Assembly: GCA_944320885.1 (NCBI GenBank)
Contig: CALUJE010000011.1
Span: 1 to 64,000, forward strand
Reading direction: 5' to 3'
Length of the DNA: 64,000 nucleotides
Source of the DNA: an uncultured Phocaeicola sp.
GTDB lineage: Bacteria; Bacteroidota; Bacteroidia; Bacteroidales; Bacteroidaceae
Shown here: positions 29,738 through 40,446 of the stretch, in pieces
Numbering within the stretch: the first letter of the stretch is position 1
Layout: each line of letters opens with the position of its first letter
Translations under genes and position numbers: made by a program
Notes under the pieces: generated by a model
Seen by the model: the letters and a program-made list of their open reading frames with translations, nothing else
What the model was told of the DNA's origin: nothing
The model's database searches: none

Positions 29738-31135
29738 TTATTCCTTCAGATTTACCTCCTTACCATTTATCTTCAGATTACTGAAATTCACATCCTCAGC
29801 GCCGCTTACGCTATACTCTTTCTCCACATTTGAGAAGTTGCAATCCTTTACGCTTACATGTTCCACATTGACAGCGTCTTTCAATCCGATAATGAGCACA
29901 CCGTATTTGCTCTTACCGCTGGTAATGTTCTGCAGATATACATTCTTTACCGTAGGCGGAAAGTTTCTGTCACAATCTTCGTTCGGTTCATATTCCAGAT
30001 TGATTTTTAGCACAGCCTCCTTACACTGACCTACCGTAATATTGCGTGCATATACGTTTTCTACCACACCTCCGCGACAGGTATTGGTCTTGATTCGGAT
30101 TACACGGTCAAGCTCCGGACTGTCCATCTTGCAGTTTTCTACAAACAGGTTTCTGAACCCTCCCGAAATCTCGCTTCCTATCACTACTCCTCCGTGACCG
30201 TTTTTCATATAACAGTCTCTCACCACAATGTTTTCACTCGGCACATTCCATTTGCGTCCGTCTGCATTACGGCCCGACTTGATGGCAATACAGTCATCGC
30301 CTGTATCGAAATAACATTTCTCTATCAGCACGTTGCTGCATGATTCGGGGTCACATCCGTCACCGTTGGGGCCCAGATTGTGGATGGTCACGTCGCGCAC
30401 AATCATGTCCTTGCAGAGCAAGGGGTGTATCATCCAGAACGGAGAATTTTTCAATGTCACTCCTTCAATAAGAATGGTATTGCAGAAATACAGGTTCACC
30501 ATCTGCGGACGGAGCGCATCTTCTATTGTAAAAATACGCTCGGCTATGGGTTTCAGATTCTCGGCCGATTCGAGCAGACGGTTGCGGCTTCCATTCTTTT
30601 GTGAAGGAATTCCCTCTTTCCAGCCGAAGCGCGGATTTCCGTTCCAGCTCCACCAGGTATCGTTCGACGCCTGTCCGTCAATAATACCGGAGCCTGTAAT
30701 GGCAATGTTGCTCTCGCCATATGCATATATCAGCGGACTGGTATTGTAGCAGTCCACTCCTTCCCAGCGGGTAAGCACCGACGGCATATAAAGCTTGGGG
30801 TCTGTAGCAAATTTCAGTACGGCTCCATCTTCCAGATGCAGGTTGACATTACTCTTCAGCACCACCGGACCGGTAAGAAATTCGCCCCGAGGTACCAGCA
30901 CGATACCTCCTCCGTTCTGATTGCAGGTAACAATGGCCTTGTTGATAGCTTCGGTCGAAAGCACGTGACCGCCTTCGCGCGCCCCGAAATCTACGATGTT
31001 ATAAAACTTTTGCGGGAACGATGTCTTCCGGATGCTGTTTACTATCTGGTTTGCCTTGTCCCAATCCGACTGTCCCATCAGATAATTTCCTACTCCAGTC
31101 ACAAAAATCAAAAGTAATAAAAGTGTTTTTTTCAT
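29738..31135 (-). CDS. Glycoside hydrolase family 28 polygalacturonase
   Basis: This 465-aa exported GH28 enzyme has a signal peptide ending LMGQS. I start it at the ATG at 31135 (MKKTLLL); an ATG at 31141 adds two residues. The family blocks are present: GPNGDGCDPES, DTGDDCIAIKSG (catalytic Asp pair), NGHGGVVIGSE (His) and RIKTNT. It hydrolyses galacturonan. With the pectate-lyase-like protein at 12428, it indicates pectin use. It is the last native gene before the CRISPR-Cas island. Confidence 0.92.
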   Translation of the reverse strand: MKKTLLLLLIFVTGVGNYLMGQSDWDKANQIVNSIRKTSFPQKFYNIVDFGAREGGHVLSTEAINKAIVTCNQNGGGIVLVPRGEFLTGPVVLKSNVNLHLEDGAVLKFATDPKLYMPSVLTRWEGVDCYNTSPLIYAYGESNIAITGSGIIDGQASNDTWWSWNGNPRFGWKEGIPSQKNGSRNRLLESAENLKPIAERIFTIEDALRPQMVNLYFCNTILIEGVTLKNSPFWMIHPLLCKDMIVRDVTIHNLGPNGDGCDPESCSNVLIEKCYFDTGDDCIAIKSGRNADGRKWNVPSENIVVRDCYMKNGHGGVVIGSEISGGFRNLFVENCKMDSPELDRVIRIKTNTCRGGVVENVYARNITVGQCKEAVLKINLEYEPNEDCDRNFPPTVKNVYLQNITSGKSKYGVLIIGLKDAVNVEHVSVKDCNFSNVEKEYSVSGAEDVNFSNLKINGKEVNLKE

Positions 31136-31182
31136 GTGCATAGTATTTTTTGTTTAATTGATTAGTCCGTTTTAAAAATACA

Positions 31183-31285
31183 GGCTATAAATTATTTTTT
31201 CATAAGTTATGATTTTCAAAATTATATCCTGTATTCTCTAAAATCACCGTTATGAAAATAAAAATATAGGCTATGATTTTTTTAT
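31183..31285. repeat. AT-rich 21-22-nt tandem units (weak cluster G)
   Basis: CTAT/TTAT-type starts recur at 31185, 31207, 31229, 31250 and 31271 (steps 22, 22, 21, 21), for example GCTATAAATT, GTTATGATTT and GCTATGATTT. The third unit is poor. The first and third also form an inverted repeat (ACAGG...CCTGT, 31180-31233). The cluster runs from the GH28 5' region into the stop codon of the lolD relic. Confidence 0.45.
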
Positions 31286-31351
31286 TCTGCAATGATACCA
31301 TCCTTCATATGAATAGTACGATCGGTCAGACGGGCCAGTTCTTCATCGTGA
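31282..31351 (-). pseudogene. lolD 3'-end relic (left boundary of the CRISPR-Cas island)
   Basis: On the minus strand this stretch codes for [15 protein letters not shown] and then KDGIIAE and a TAA stop. It corresponds to the last 22 residues of LolD (196-217) encoded intact at 39793-40446. Positions 31298-31351 match 39809-39862 at 51 of 54 bases, in the same orientation. All three differences are synonymous (Thr, Arg, Asp codons). Upstream codons are missing: the tracrRNA terminator starts immediately beyond. Confidence 0.9.
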
Positions 31352-31353
31352 AT

Positions 31354-31434
31354 AAAAAAACCCCCGTTAAAGGACGAGGGCAACCTAAATGTTTACACAA
31401 CGGAATAATCCTTATTGTGATTTGCTTCATTTAT
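31354..31434 (-). ncRNA. tracrRNA of the type II-C CRISPR system
   Basis: The anti-repeat lies at 31415-31432. Its minus-strand sequence (AAATGAAGCAAATCACAA) is complementary to the first 18-19 nt of the repeat read on the minus strand. It is followed by a TAAGGATTATTCCG nexus-like element resembling known tracrRNAs, a short AAC/GTT hairpin, and a terminator hairpin (31361-31380, CCCTCGT...ACGGGGG with one G-U pair) ending in seven T. It is transcribed divergently from cas9. It pairs with crRNA and is bound by Cas9. Confidence 0.9.
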
Positions 31435-31438
31435 GATG

Positions 31439-31446
31439 TAAAAATA
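31439..31446 (-). promoter_or_regulatory. Candidate tracrRNA -7 box
   Basis: On the minus strand this reads TATTTTTA, one base off TAnnTTTG, with TTTT 19 nt upstream. Initiation about 7 nt downstream would start the RNA at or just before the anti-repeat. Confidence 0.4.
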
Positions 31447-31492
31447 CGTCTATTTTTTTGAACTTAAAATTTTTCCGTTGAAATAATTTATA

Positions 31493-31500
31493 TATTTTTG
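31493..31500 (+). promoter_or_regulatory. cas operon -7 box
   Basis: TATTTTTG fits TAnnTTTG and lies 23 nt before the cas9 ATG. No clear -33 box is present. The resulting leader would be about 17 nt. Confidence 0.5.
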
Positions 31501-31523
31501 AAGAAATCTATAAAAAATAACTT

Positions 31524-34500
31524 ATGAGAAAGATTTTAGGCCTCGATTTAGGAACCAACAGCATAGGATGGTCTGTTGTTAAAGCAGAAAGCAACAAAGA
31601 CGGGAAAGAAGTATTATGTGGTATAGAAGCTGCAGGAAGTCGCATTATCCCCATGGATGCATCAGTTCTAGCCGATTTTGACAAAGGTGTTTCAAAATCA
31701 CAAACAGCAGAAAGAACCAGATTAAGAGGAATCAGACGTCTGTATGAACGTTCCATTTTACGCCGTGAACGTTTACACAGAGTTCTTGACTTATTAGGAT
31801 TTTTACCAACACATTATGCAGAATCTCTTACACGATACGGAAAATTCAAACAACCTGACGGATGTAAACTTGCATGGAAAAAGAATGATGATGGTTCCTA
31901 CGAATTTATTTTTCAAGAATCGTTTGATGAAATGGTTGCTGAATTCAGAACACATCATCCTGAGTTATTGCAAAACGGAAAAAAAATTCCATATGACTGG
32001 ACCATATATTACCTGCGAACCAAAGCTCTAAAAGAAAAAATAAAAAAAGAAGAGCTTGCATGGATACTATTAAACTTCAATCAAAAGCGCGGATACCACC
32101 AACTGCGTGAGGAAGAAGAAGAAAATTCAAACAAACGCATGGAATATTATGCCTTAAAGGTCATTAATGTAGAAGATTCCGGTGAGAAAAAAGGAAAAGA
32201 TACAATATATAAGGTATACTTGGAAAATGGAATGATTTACCAACGTGTCAGCAAAACACCATTAGACTGGATTGGAAAAACAAAAGAATTTATTGTAACC
32301 ACAGAATTAAATCCAGACGGGACTGAAAAACGGAATAAAGAGGGTGAAATAAAACGTTCATTCCGTCAACCCAATGAAAATGACTGGAATCTTGTAAAAA
32401 TACGGACCGAAGAAAACATCGCAAAATCCCACTATACCATAGGTGAATACATATACCGTTCACTTTTGGACAATCCCAAACAAAAAATACGTGGCAGATT
32501 GGTTCGTACGGTAGAGCGCAAATTCTATAAAGATGAGTTAAAACAAATTCTTGAAACCCAGGTTAAGTTTCATGCAGAGTTACAAGATTCTGAGCTCTAT
32601 AAAGCCTGTCTGCAAGAGCTCTATCCTTCCAATGAAAGCCATCGGAATAATATATCTGCACGCAATTTTGTATATCTCTTTTTGGAAGATATTCTCTTTT
32701 ATCAACGTCCGCTAAAAAGCAAAAAATCGCAGATAGATAATTGCCCGTATGAAGAACATAGCTATGTAGACAAAAGTACAGGAGAAATAATACCTGTTCC
32801 CATCAAATGCATAGCCAAATCTAACCCATTGTTCCAAGAATTCAGGCTCTGGCAATTCATAAAAAATCTGCGCATTTACAAACGTGATGCTTTTGTTAAT
32901 GGAAAACCAATTTCTAATCTCGACGTAACTCAGGAATTTCTTCCTGACGAGGATGCTTATGTCAACTTATTTAAATGGATAAACGAAAAAGAAACCATCA
33001 AACAAAATGAGCTGTTAACGGCACCTTGTATTGGCATATCCAAAAAAGAATCGGACAAGTACCGATGGAATTTTGTAGAAGATAAAACTTACCCCGGAAA
33101 TGAGACCCGTAGTAAAATTCTCAAATATCTGATAAAAGCCGGAATTAAAGAAAACTTCTTGACTCCCGAAAAAGAAGAAGCGTTATGGCACATTCTATAC
33201 TCTGTTGAAGATAAGACAGAAATACGAAGTGCCTTAGAACACTTTGCCACACGCTATGAACTGCCATCTACATTTGTTGACATATTCTGCAAATTTCCTC
33301 CTTTTGAAAAAGAATATGGTTCTTACTCTGCTAAAGCAATCAAAAAACTATTATCTCTCATGCGCATGGGAGAATACTGGAATCCAGATAATATCTGCGC
33401 GGAAGTAAAACTTCAAATAAATGAATTCATCAAAGGCAATATAGATGAAAAGCTCATAAAACGCATCAGTGAAAAAATGCAATTGACAGATATATCACAA
33501 TGTCATGGCCTGCCATTGTGGATTGCCTGCTATTTGATTTACGGCCGACATTCAGAAGCTAAGGAAACAGAAAAATGGTCATCACCAAAAGATATTGATA
33601 TCTATTTGAAAACATTCAAGCAGCATTCGTTACGAAACCCTATAGTGGAACAGATTATACTGGAAACTCTGCGTACGGTACGTGATATATGGAAACAAGT
33701 AGGTCAAATAGATGAAATACACATTGAGTTAGGTCGTGAAATGAAAAATCCGGCAGACAAACGCGCACGTATCACCAGACAAGTTCTTGAAAATGAGAAT
33801 ACAAACCTCCGCATCAAAGCGTTACTCTCTGAATTTATAAATCCAGAGTTCCAGATAGAAAACGTACGCCCCTATTCTGCCAGCCAACAGGAGATTCTCC
33901 GCATCTATGAAGAAGACATTTTAAGATGTAATGAAATACCAGAAGACCTGGAACCCATATTTAAAAAGTTGAGCGAAACAGAAGCCAATAAACGTCCGAG
34001 CAAATCCGATGTATTACGATACAAATGCTGGCTGGAACAGAAATATCGCTCACCTTATACCGGAGAGCCTATTCCGTTGGGAAAACTGTTCACTCCCGCC
34101 TACGAGATAGAACATATTATCCCACAAAGCCGTTACTTTGACGATTCTTTGAGTAATAAAGTTATTTGTGAAGCTGAAGTTAACAAGCTAAAAGACAAAA
34201 TGCTGGGATATGAATTTATTAGTCAAAAACACGGCACGATAGTTCCTATAAGCTTCGGGAAACCAATCCGCATATTTGAAGTAGAAGAATACCTGACTTT
34301 TGTCAATGAGCATTATTCTTCTAATCCTGTTAAAAAGGCCAAGTTGCTCATGAGTGATATTCCTGAACAGTTTATAGCCCGACAACTGAATGACAGCCGA
34401 TATATAAGCAAGAAAATCAAGACCTTGCTTTCAAATATCGTACGTGAAGAAAATGAAATGGAAGAAACATCCAAAAATGTTATTTCCTGTACCGGAGGAA

Positions 34501-36026
34501 TAACCGACCGTTTGAAAAACGATTGGGGCATAAACGATGTATGGAATAAAATTATCTTACCTCGCTTTATACGCCTGAATGAGATAAAAAAATGCAATCT
34601 ATTTACATCTACTACCGAGAATGGTCACCTCATCCCCTCACTTCCGCTCGAATTCCAAAAAGGATTCAGCAAAAAGCGTATTGACCACCGTCACCACGCC
34701 ATGGATGCCATAATCATAGCTTGTGCCAGCCGTAACATCGTAAACTACCTGAACAACGAATCGGCTTGTGCAAGAGCCAGCATCAGTAGAGGAGACCTGA
34801 AGAAACTATTGTGCACCGACCCGAAAACAGGACGCGAATCCAAGTATATCAACAAACCATGGGATACATTTACCACCGATGTATACGATGTTCTTAGCAA
34901 CATTATAGTCAGTTTCAAGCAAAACCTGCGCATTATAAACAAGACTTCCAATCGCTACCTGCATTACGAAGATGGAAAGAAAGTACGTTACACACAAAAC
35001 AAAGGCAATCTTTTATCTATCCGAAAACCAATGCATAAGGAAACATACTTTGGTGAAATAAACCTCAGACTCACTAAAACCGTAACTTTGACAAAAGCAT
35101 TGGAATGTATTGCCAACATTGTAAACAAGGACTTACGTAAGAAACTGAGAGAGCTGTTACAGATGGGATACAATGAAAAGACCATCAAGAAATATTTCAA
35201 AGAAAATAAAGACACATGGAGTGATGTAAACCTTTCAAAAATAAACATATACTATTTCAGCAAAGAAGGTTCAGAGCGTTTCTTTGCATCACGTAAGCCT
35301 CTAGATGAAAGTTTCACAAAGGATAAAATAAAAGATGAAATAGCCGACACGGCTATTCAAAAAATTTTGCTGCGTCATTTGGAAAATAAAGACGGAGATC
35401 CTTCTATTGCATTCTCACCCGATGGAATTGATGAGATGAATGCCAATATCGTGTCACTAAACGATGGTGTTTTCCACCAACCCATCTATAAGGTACGTAT
35501 ATACGAAAAAAGCAGTAAATATGCAGTTGGACAAAAAGGTAATAAAGCAACCAAATTTGTAGAAGCAGCAAAAGGGACTAATCTATTTTATGCAGTATAT
35601 GAAAAAACTGAAACTACCGAAAGTGGTAGTACTGTTTTTGAACGCACATGCACTACCTTACCTCTCAACGAATGTATTGATCGGAAAAAGAAGGGGCTTC
35701 CCATTACTATACCCAACGAATCTGGAGAAATGCCTAAGTTTATATTATCACCCAATGATTTAGTATATGTACCCACTTCTGAAGAGATAAAAAACAGACA
35801 AATAAAGCATCCGATAAATCGAGACAGAATTTACAAATTGGTAAGTGTAGATAAGAAGCGAAGTTTCTTTATTCCATCCAATGTGGCATCTTGCATCATC
35901 AATAAAGACGAGTATACAACAAGCAATAAGATTGAACGTGCTGTGTCCGGAGAAATCATAAGAGAAATATGCCTTCCTGTAAAAACAGATCGGTTAGGGA
36001 ATATTGTCAATGACATAACATTCTAA
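31524..36026 (+). CDS. cas9: CRISPR-associated endonuclease Cas9 (type II-C)
   Basis: This is a 1500-aa Cas9, RNA-guided double-strand DNA endonuclease. RuvC-I is ILGLDLGTNSIGWS with Asp8. An Arg-rich bridge helix follows (RTRLRGIRRLYERSILRRER, about residues 60-79). RuvC-II is IHIELGRE with Glu735. The HNH block is YEIEHIIPQSRYFDDSLSN with His864. RuvC-III is DHRHHAMDA with His1058 and Asp1061. All catalytic residues are present. The C-terminus is the PAM-interacting region. The size is at the long end for type II-C but usual for Bacteroidetes. cas1 follows after 11 nt. No csn2 or cas4 is present, which defines subtype II-C. Confidence 0.98.
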   Translation: MRKILGLDLGTNSIGWSVVKAESNKDGKEVLCGIEAAGSRIIPMDASVLADFDKGVSKSQTAERTRLRGIRRLYERSILRRERLHRVLDLLGFLPTHYAESLTRYGKFKQPDGCKLAWKKNDDGSYEFIFQESFDEMVAEFRTHHPELLQNGKKIPYDWTIYYLRTKALKEKIKKEELAWILLNFNQKRGYHQLREEEEENSNKRMEYYALKVINVEDSGEKKGKDTIYKVYLENGMIYQRVSKTPLDWIGKTKEFIVTTELNPDGTEKRNKEGEIKRSFRQPNENDWNLVKIRTEENIAKSHYTIGEYIYRSLLDNPKQKIRGRLVRTVERKFYKDELKQILETQVKFHAELQDSELYKACLQELYPSNESHRNNISARNFVYLFLEDILFYQRPLKSKKSQIDNCPYEEHSYVDKSTGEIIPVPIKCIAKSNPLFQEFRLWQFIKNLRIYKRDAFVNGKPISNLDVTQEFLPDEDAYVNLFKWINEKETIKQNELLTAPCIGISKKESDKYRWNFVEDKTYPGNETRSKILKYLIKAGIKENFLTPEKEEALWHILYSVEDKTEIRSALEHFATRYELPSTFVDIFCKFPPFEKEYGSYSAKAIKKLLSLMRMGEYWNPDNICAEVKLQINEFIKGNIDEKLIKRISEKMQLTDISQCHGLPLWIACYLIYGRHSEAKETEKWSSPKDIDIYLKTFKQHSLRNPIVEQIILETLRTVRDIWKQVGQIDEIHIELGREMKNPADKRARITRQVLENENTNLRIKALLSEFINPEFQIENVRPYSASQQEILRIYEEDILRCNEIPEDLEPIFKKLSETEANKRPSKSDVLRYKCWLEQKYRSPYTGEPIPLGKLFTPAYEIEHIIPQSRYFDDSLSNKVICEAEVNKLKDKMLGYEFISQKHGTIVPISFGKPIRIFEVEEYLTFVNEHYSSNPVKKAKLLMSDIPEQFIARQLNDSRYISKKIKTLLSNIVREENEMEETSKNVISCTGGITDRLKNDWGINDVWNKIILPRFIRLNEIKKCNLFTSTTENGHLIPSLPLEFQKGFSKKRIDHRHHAMDAIIIACASRNIVNYLNNESACARASISRGDLKKLLCTDPKTGRESKYINKPWDTFTTDVYDVLSNIIVSFKQNLRIINKTSNRYLHYEDGKKVRYTQNKGNLLSIRKPMHKETYFGEINLRLTKTVTLTKALECIANIVNKDLRKKLRELLQMGYNEKTIKKYFKENKDTWSDVNLSKINIYYFSKEGSERFFASRKPLDESFTKDKIKDEIADTAIQKILLRHLENKDGDPSIAFSPDGIDEMNANIVSLNDGVFHQPIYKVRIYEKSSKYAVGQKGNKATKFVEAAKGTNLFYAVYEKTETTESGSTVFERTCTTLPLNECIDRKKKGLPITIPNESGEMPKFILSPNDLVYVPTSEEIKNRQIKHPINRDRIYKLVSVDKKRSFFIPSNVASCIINKDEYTTSNKIERAVSGEIIREICLPVKTDRLGNIVNDITF

Positions 36027-36037
36027 TTTCAAATATT

Positions 36038-37308
<1,271 letters not shown>

Positions 37309-37310
37309 AA

Positions 37311-37342
37311 TAATAAATCCCGCTTTTATGCGGGATTTATTA
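37311..37342. terminator. Bidirectional terminator between cas2 and the CRISPR array
   Basis: A 13-bp perfect stem (TAATAAATCCCGC at 37311-37323 with its complement at 37330-37342) has a 6-nt loop. It can stop the cas mRNA and also the crRNA precursor, which is read toward it on the minus strand. Positions 37343-37416 are AT-rich and are the presumed spacer-integration leader. Confidence 0.85.
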
Positions 37343-37416
37343 TACCTTAAACCAATCTTTTTTTATTTCTAATATACCAGACAACTATTTATAAATCAAT
37401 CATATCCTTACATTCA

Positions 37417-39767
37417 GTTGTCTTTGTTGGTTCAAAGGTAATTAAAATGAAGCAAATCACAACAGGGCTGTAACGAGTAGGGGCCCCGCGTGCGTTGTCT
37501 TTGTTGGTTCAAAGGTAATTAAAATGAAGCAAATCACAACGATATGTTCCTTAGTGTATCCCTTTATGTGTTGTCTTTGTTGGTTCAAAGGTAATTAAAA
37601 TGAAGCAAATCACAACTGCGTTGGAGCTGCTCCCGCGCTATCGCTTGTTGTCTTTGTTGGTTCAAAGGTAATTAAAATGAAGCAAATCACAACCCCGCCT
37701 TTTTTTTATTACTTTGCTCCTGCGTTGTCTTTGTTGGTTCAAAGGTAATTAAAATGAAGCAAATCACAACCTTTCATATCCTTATAATTTATGTTATATG
37801 TTGTCTTTGTTGGTTCAAAGGTAATTAAAATGAAGCAAATCACAACACACCTGCGGGCAATCCCTTACAAGTGATAGTTGTCTTTGTTGGTTCAAAGGTA
37901 ATTAAAATGAAGCAAATCACAACATCCGCGCCCGTTAGGCTTGGGGTGGTACCGTTGTCTTTGTTGGTTCAAAGGTAATTAAAATGAAGCAAATCACAAC
38001 TTGCCTGCAACGGTACGCACGAACTGTAAGGTTGTCTTTGTTGGTTCAAAGGTAATTAAAATGAAGCAAATCACAACGCTAGCACTGTAGGCGCTAGCAA
38101 GAGAAGCGTTGTCTTTGTTGGTTCAAAGGTAATTAAAATGAAGCAAATCACAACCATCCGCATATGTCACCCAAGGTGGTGAAGGTTGTCTTTGTTGGTT
38201 CAAAGGTAATTAAAATGAAGCAAATCACAACAATATGCCGATTGTTGCTTCACAGTACTGGGTTGTCTTTGTTGGTTCAAAGGTAATTAAAATGAAGCAA
38301 ATCACAACCCGGTACTTATTCTAAAGTCAAATACACGTGTTGTCTTTGTTGGTTCAAAGGTAATTAAAATGAAGCAAATCACAACGAATTTCTTATGGAT
38401 TTCTTTTCACATCAAGTTGTCTTTGTTGGTTCAAAGGTAATTAAAATGAAGCAAATCACAACTTCTCGATTATCGTAGAAAAGATACGGCCTGTTGTCTT
38501 TGTTGGTTCAAAGGTAATTAAAATGAAGCAAATCACAACCGGCCCAGCAATACTCCCAACATAATAAGGTTGTCTTTGTTGGTTCAAAGGTAATTAAAAT
38601 GAAGCAAATCACAACGTCCACACAGTTGACCAAAGGTGGTCCGACGTTGTCTTTGTTGGTTCAAAGGTAATTAAAATGAAGCAAATCACAACACCCCACA
38701 CAGAAGCCAGTAGCATTGATTGTTGTCTTTGTTGGTTCAAAGGTAATTAAAATGAAGCAAATCACAACCTATCTCTGCCGCCAGAACAGCTACTTGCTGT
38801 TGTCTTTGTTGGTTCAAAGGTAATTAAAATGAAGCAAATCACAACCTATCTCTGCCGCCAGAACAGCTACTTGCTGTTGTCTTTGTTGGTTCAAAGGTAA
38901 TTAAAATGAAGCAAATCACAACTCGAGCCGGAAACCTATACGCAAGACTACAGTTGTCTTTGTTGGTTCAAAGGTAATTAAAATGAAGCAAATCACAACA
39001 CAACTGAATAAAGCCTTCCTTCCGTCAGAGTTGTCTTTGTTGGTTCAAAGGTAATTAAAATGAAGCAAATCACAACACAGACGGAGTATTTTCCATCAAC
39101 TTTTCAGTTGTCTTTGTTGGTTCAAAGGTAATTAAAATGAAGCAAATCACAACAGTACCGGAATCAATAAAGCATATTACAAGTTGTCTTTGTTGGTTCA
39201 AAGGTAATTAAAATGAAGCAAATCACAACCGAGAACATGAAGAACGTTACAGCACGTTCGTTGTCTTTGTTGGTTCAAAGGTAATTAAAATGAAGCAAAT
39301 CACAACTTAAGCTGCTCTATCTCTTCATAGTCTTTCGTTGTCTTTGTTGGTTCAAAGGTAATTAAAATGAAGCAAATCACAACTTAAGCTGCTCTATCTC
39401 TTCATAGTCATTCGTTGTCTTTGTTGGTTCAAAGGTAATTAAAATGAAGCAAATCACAACCAAGTTTAACTGTCAAATCTTCTCCCTCAAGTTGTCTTTG
39501 TTGGTTCAAAGGTAATTAAAATGAAGCAAATCACAACCTTATTGTCGGTCTGAGTAAATGGATATATGTTGTCTTTGTTGGTTCAAAGGTAATTAAAATG
39601 AAGCAAATCACAACTCTCCGCCTGTGTTACTCTTTGTGTTAAGCGTTGTCTTTGTTGGTTCAAAAGTAATTAAAATGAAGCAAATCACAACGGTGTCGGA
39701 TGCGGACTGCTGACATTCCTGTTGTCTTTGTTGGTTCAAATATAATTAAAATACAACCATTCATAAC
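37417..39767 (-). CRISPR. Type II-C CRISPR array: 31 repeats, 30 spacers
   Basis: Repeats are 47 bp (plus strand GTTGTCTTTG...AATCACAAC). Twenty-four spacers are 30 nt and six are 29 nt. The first 29 repeats appear identical. Repeat 30 (39645) has one change at 39665, and terminal repeat 31 (39721-39767) is degenerate. Pairing with the tracrRNA shows that transcription is on the minus strand, right to left, so each crRNA is spacer followed by GTTGTGATTTGC. Spacers 18 and 19 (38769, 38846) are identical; 25 and 26 (39307, 39384) differ by one base. Each repeat contains GTTG-N19-TACCTTTG, a Bacteroidetes promoter, on the transcribed strand. The degenerate end is the transcription start end, as in other II-C loci. 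Confidence 0.98.
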
Positions 39768-39792
39768 ATAAATTACCTTCAAAATCCATTTC

Positions 39793-40446
39793 CTACTCCA
39801 CAATCACCCCATCCTTCATATGAATAGTACGATCAGTCAGGCGGGCCAGTTCTTCGTCGTGAGTGACGATGACAAATGTCTGTCCGTACGTATCGCGCAA
39901 ATGGAAGAACAGTTCGTGCAGTTCTGTCTTGTTTTGGGTATCGAGACTACCCGACGGCTCATCGGCCAGGATAACGGCCGGATTGTTGACCAACGCACGT
40001 GCCACGGCCACCCGCTGCTTTTCGCCTCCCGAAAGTTCGTTGGGCTTGTGCGATGCACGGTCTTCGAGGCCCATAAAACTCAGGAGTTCACGCGCCCGCT
40101 CTTCGGCCTTGCGTTGTGACATGCCGGCTATGAATGCCGGAATCATAATGTTTTCAAGGGCTGTGAATTCCGGGAGCAGCTGATGAAACTGAAAGACAAA
40201 TCCTACATGGCGGTTACGGAAACGGGAAAGCTCCTTTTCTTTCAGCTTATTGACCTCTATACCGTCTACTATCAGTTTTCCGGCATCGGGTTTGTCAAGC
40301 GTTCCCATTATCTGAAGCAACGTTGTCTTGCCGGCTCCACTGGGACCGACAATGCTCACCACTTCTTTCTCGGCAATAGAAAGGTCTATCCCTTTCAATA
40401 CCTCCAGAGCTCCGAAGCTCTTTCTTATTCCTTGCAATTCAATCAT
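39793..40446 (-). CDS. lolD: Lipoprotein-releasing ABC transporter ATP-binding protein
   Basis: This 217-aa ABC ATPase has Walker [10 protein letters not shown] (34-42), signature LSGGEKQRV (138-146), Walker B VILADEP and switch His196. LolD powers extraction of outer-membrane lipoproteins by LolCE. I start it at 40446, where ATGA overlaps the tcdA stop. An upstream in-frame ATG at 40479 lies inside tcdA. The last 54 bp before codon 196 and onward match the relic at 31298-31351. So its 3' end may have been rebuilt when the CRISPR island arrived. The stop is 25 nt from the terminal CRISPR repeat. It could be another MacB-type ATPase, but no permease is adjacent. Confidence 0.85.
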   Translation of the reverse strand: MIELQGIRKSFGALEVLKGIDLSIAEKEVVSIVGPSGAGKTTLLQIMGTLDKPDAGKLIVDGIEVNKLKEKELSRFRNRHVGFVFQFHQLLPEFTALENIMIPAFIAGMSQRKAEERARELLSFMGLEDRASHKPNELSGGEKQRVAVARALVNNPAVILADEPSGSLDTQNKTELHELFFHLRDTYGQTFVIVTHDEELARLTDRTIHMKDGVIVE

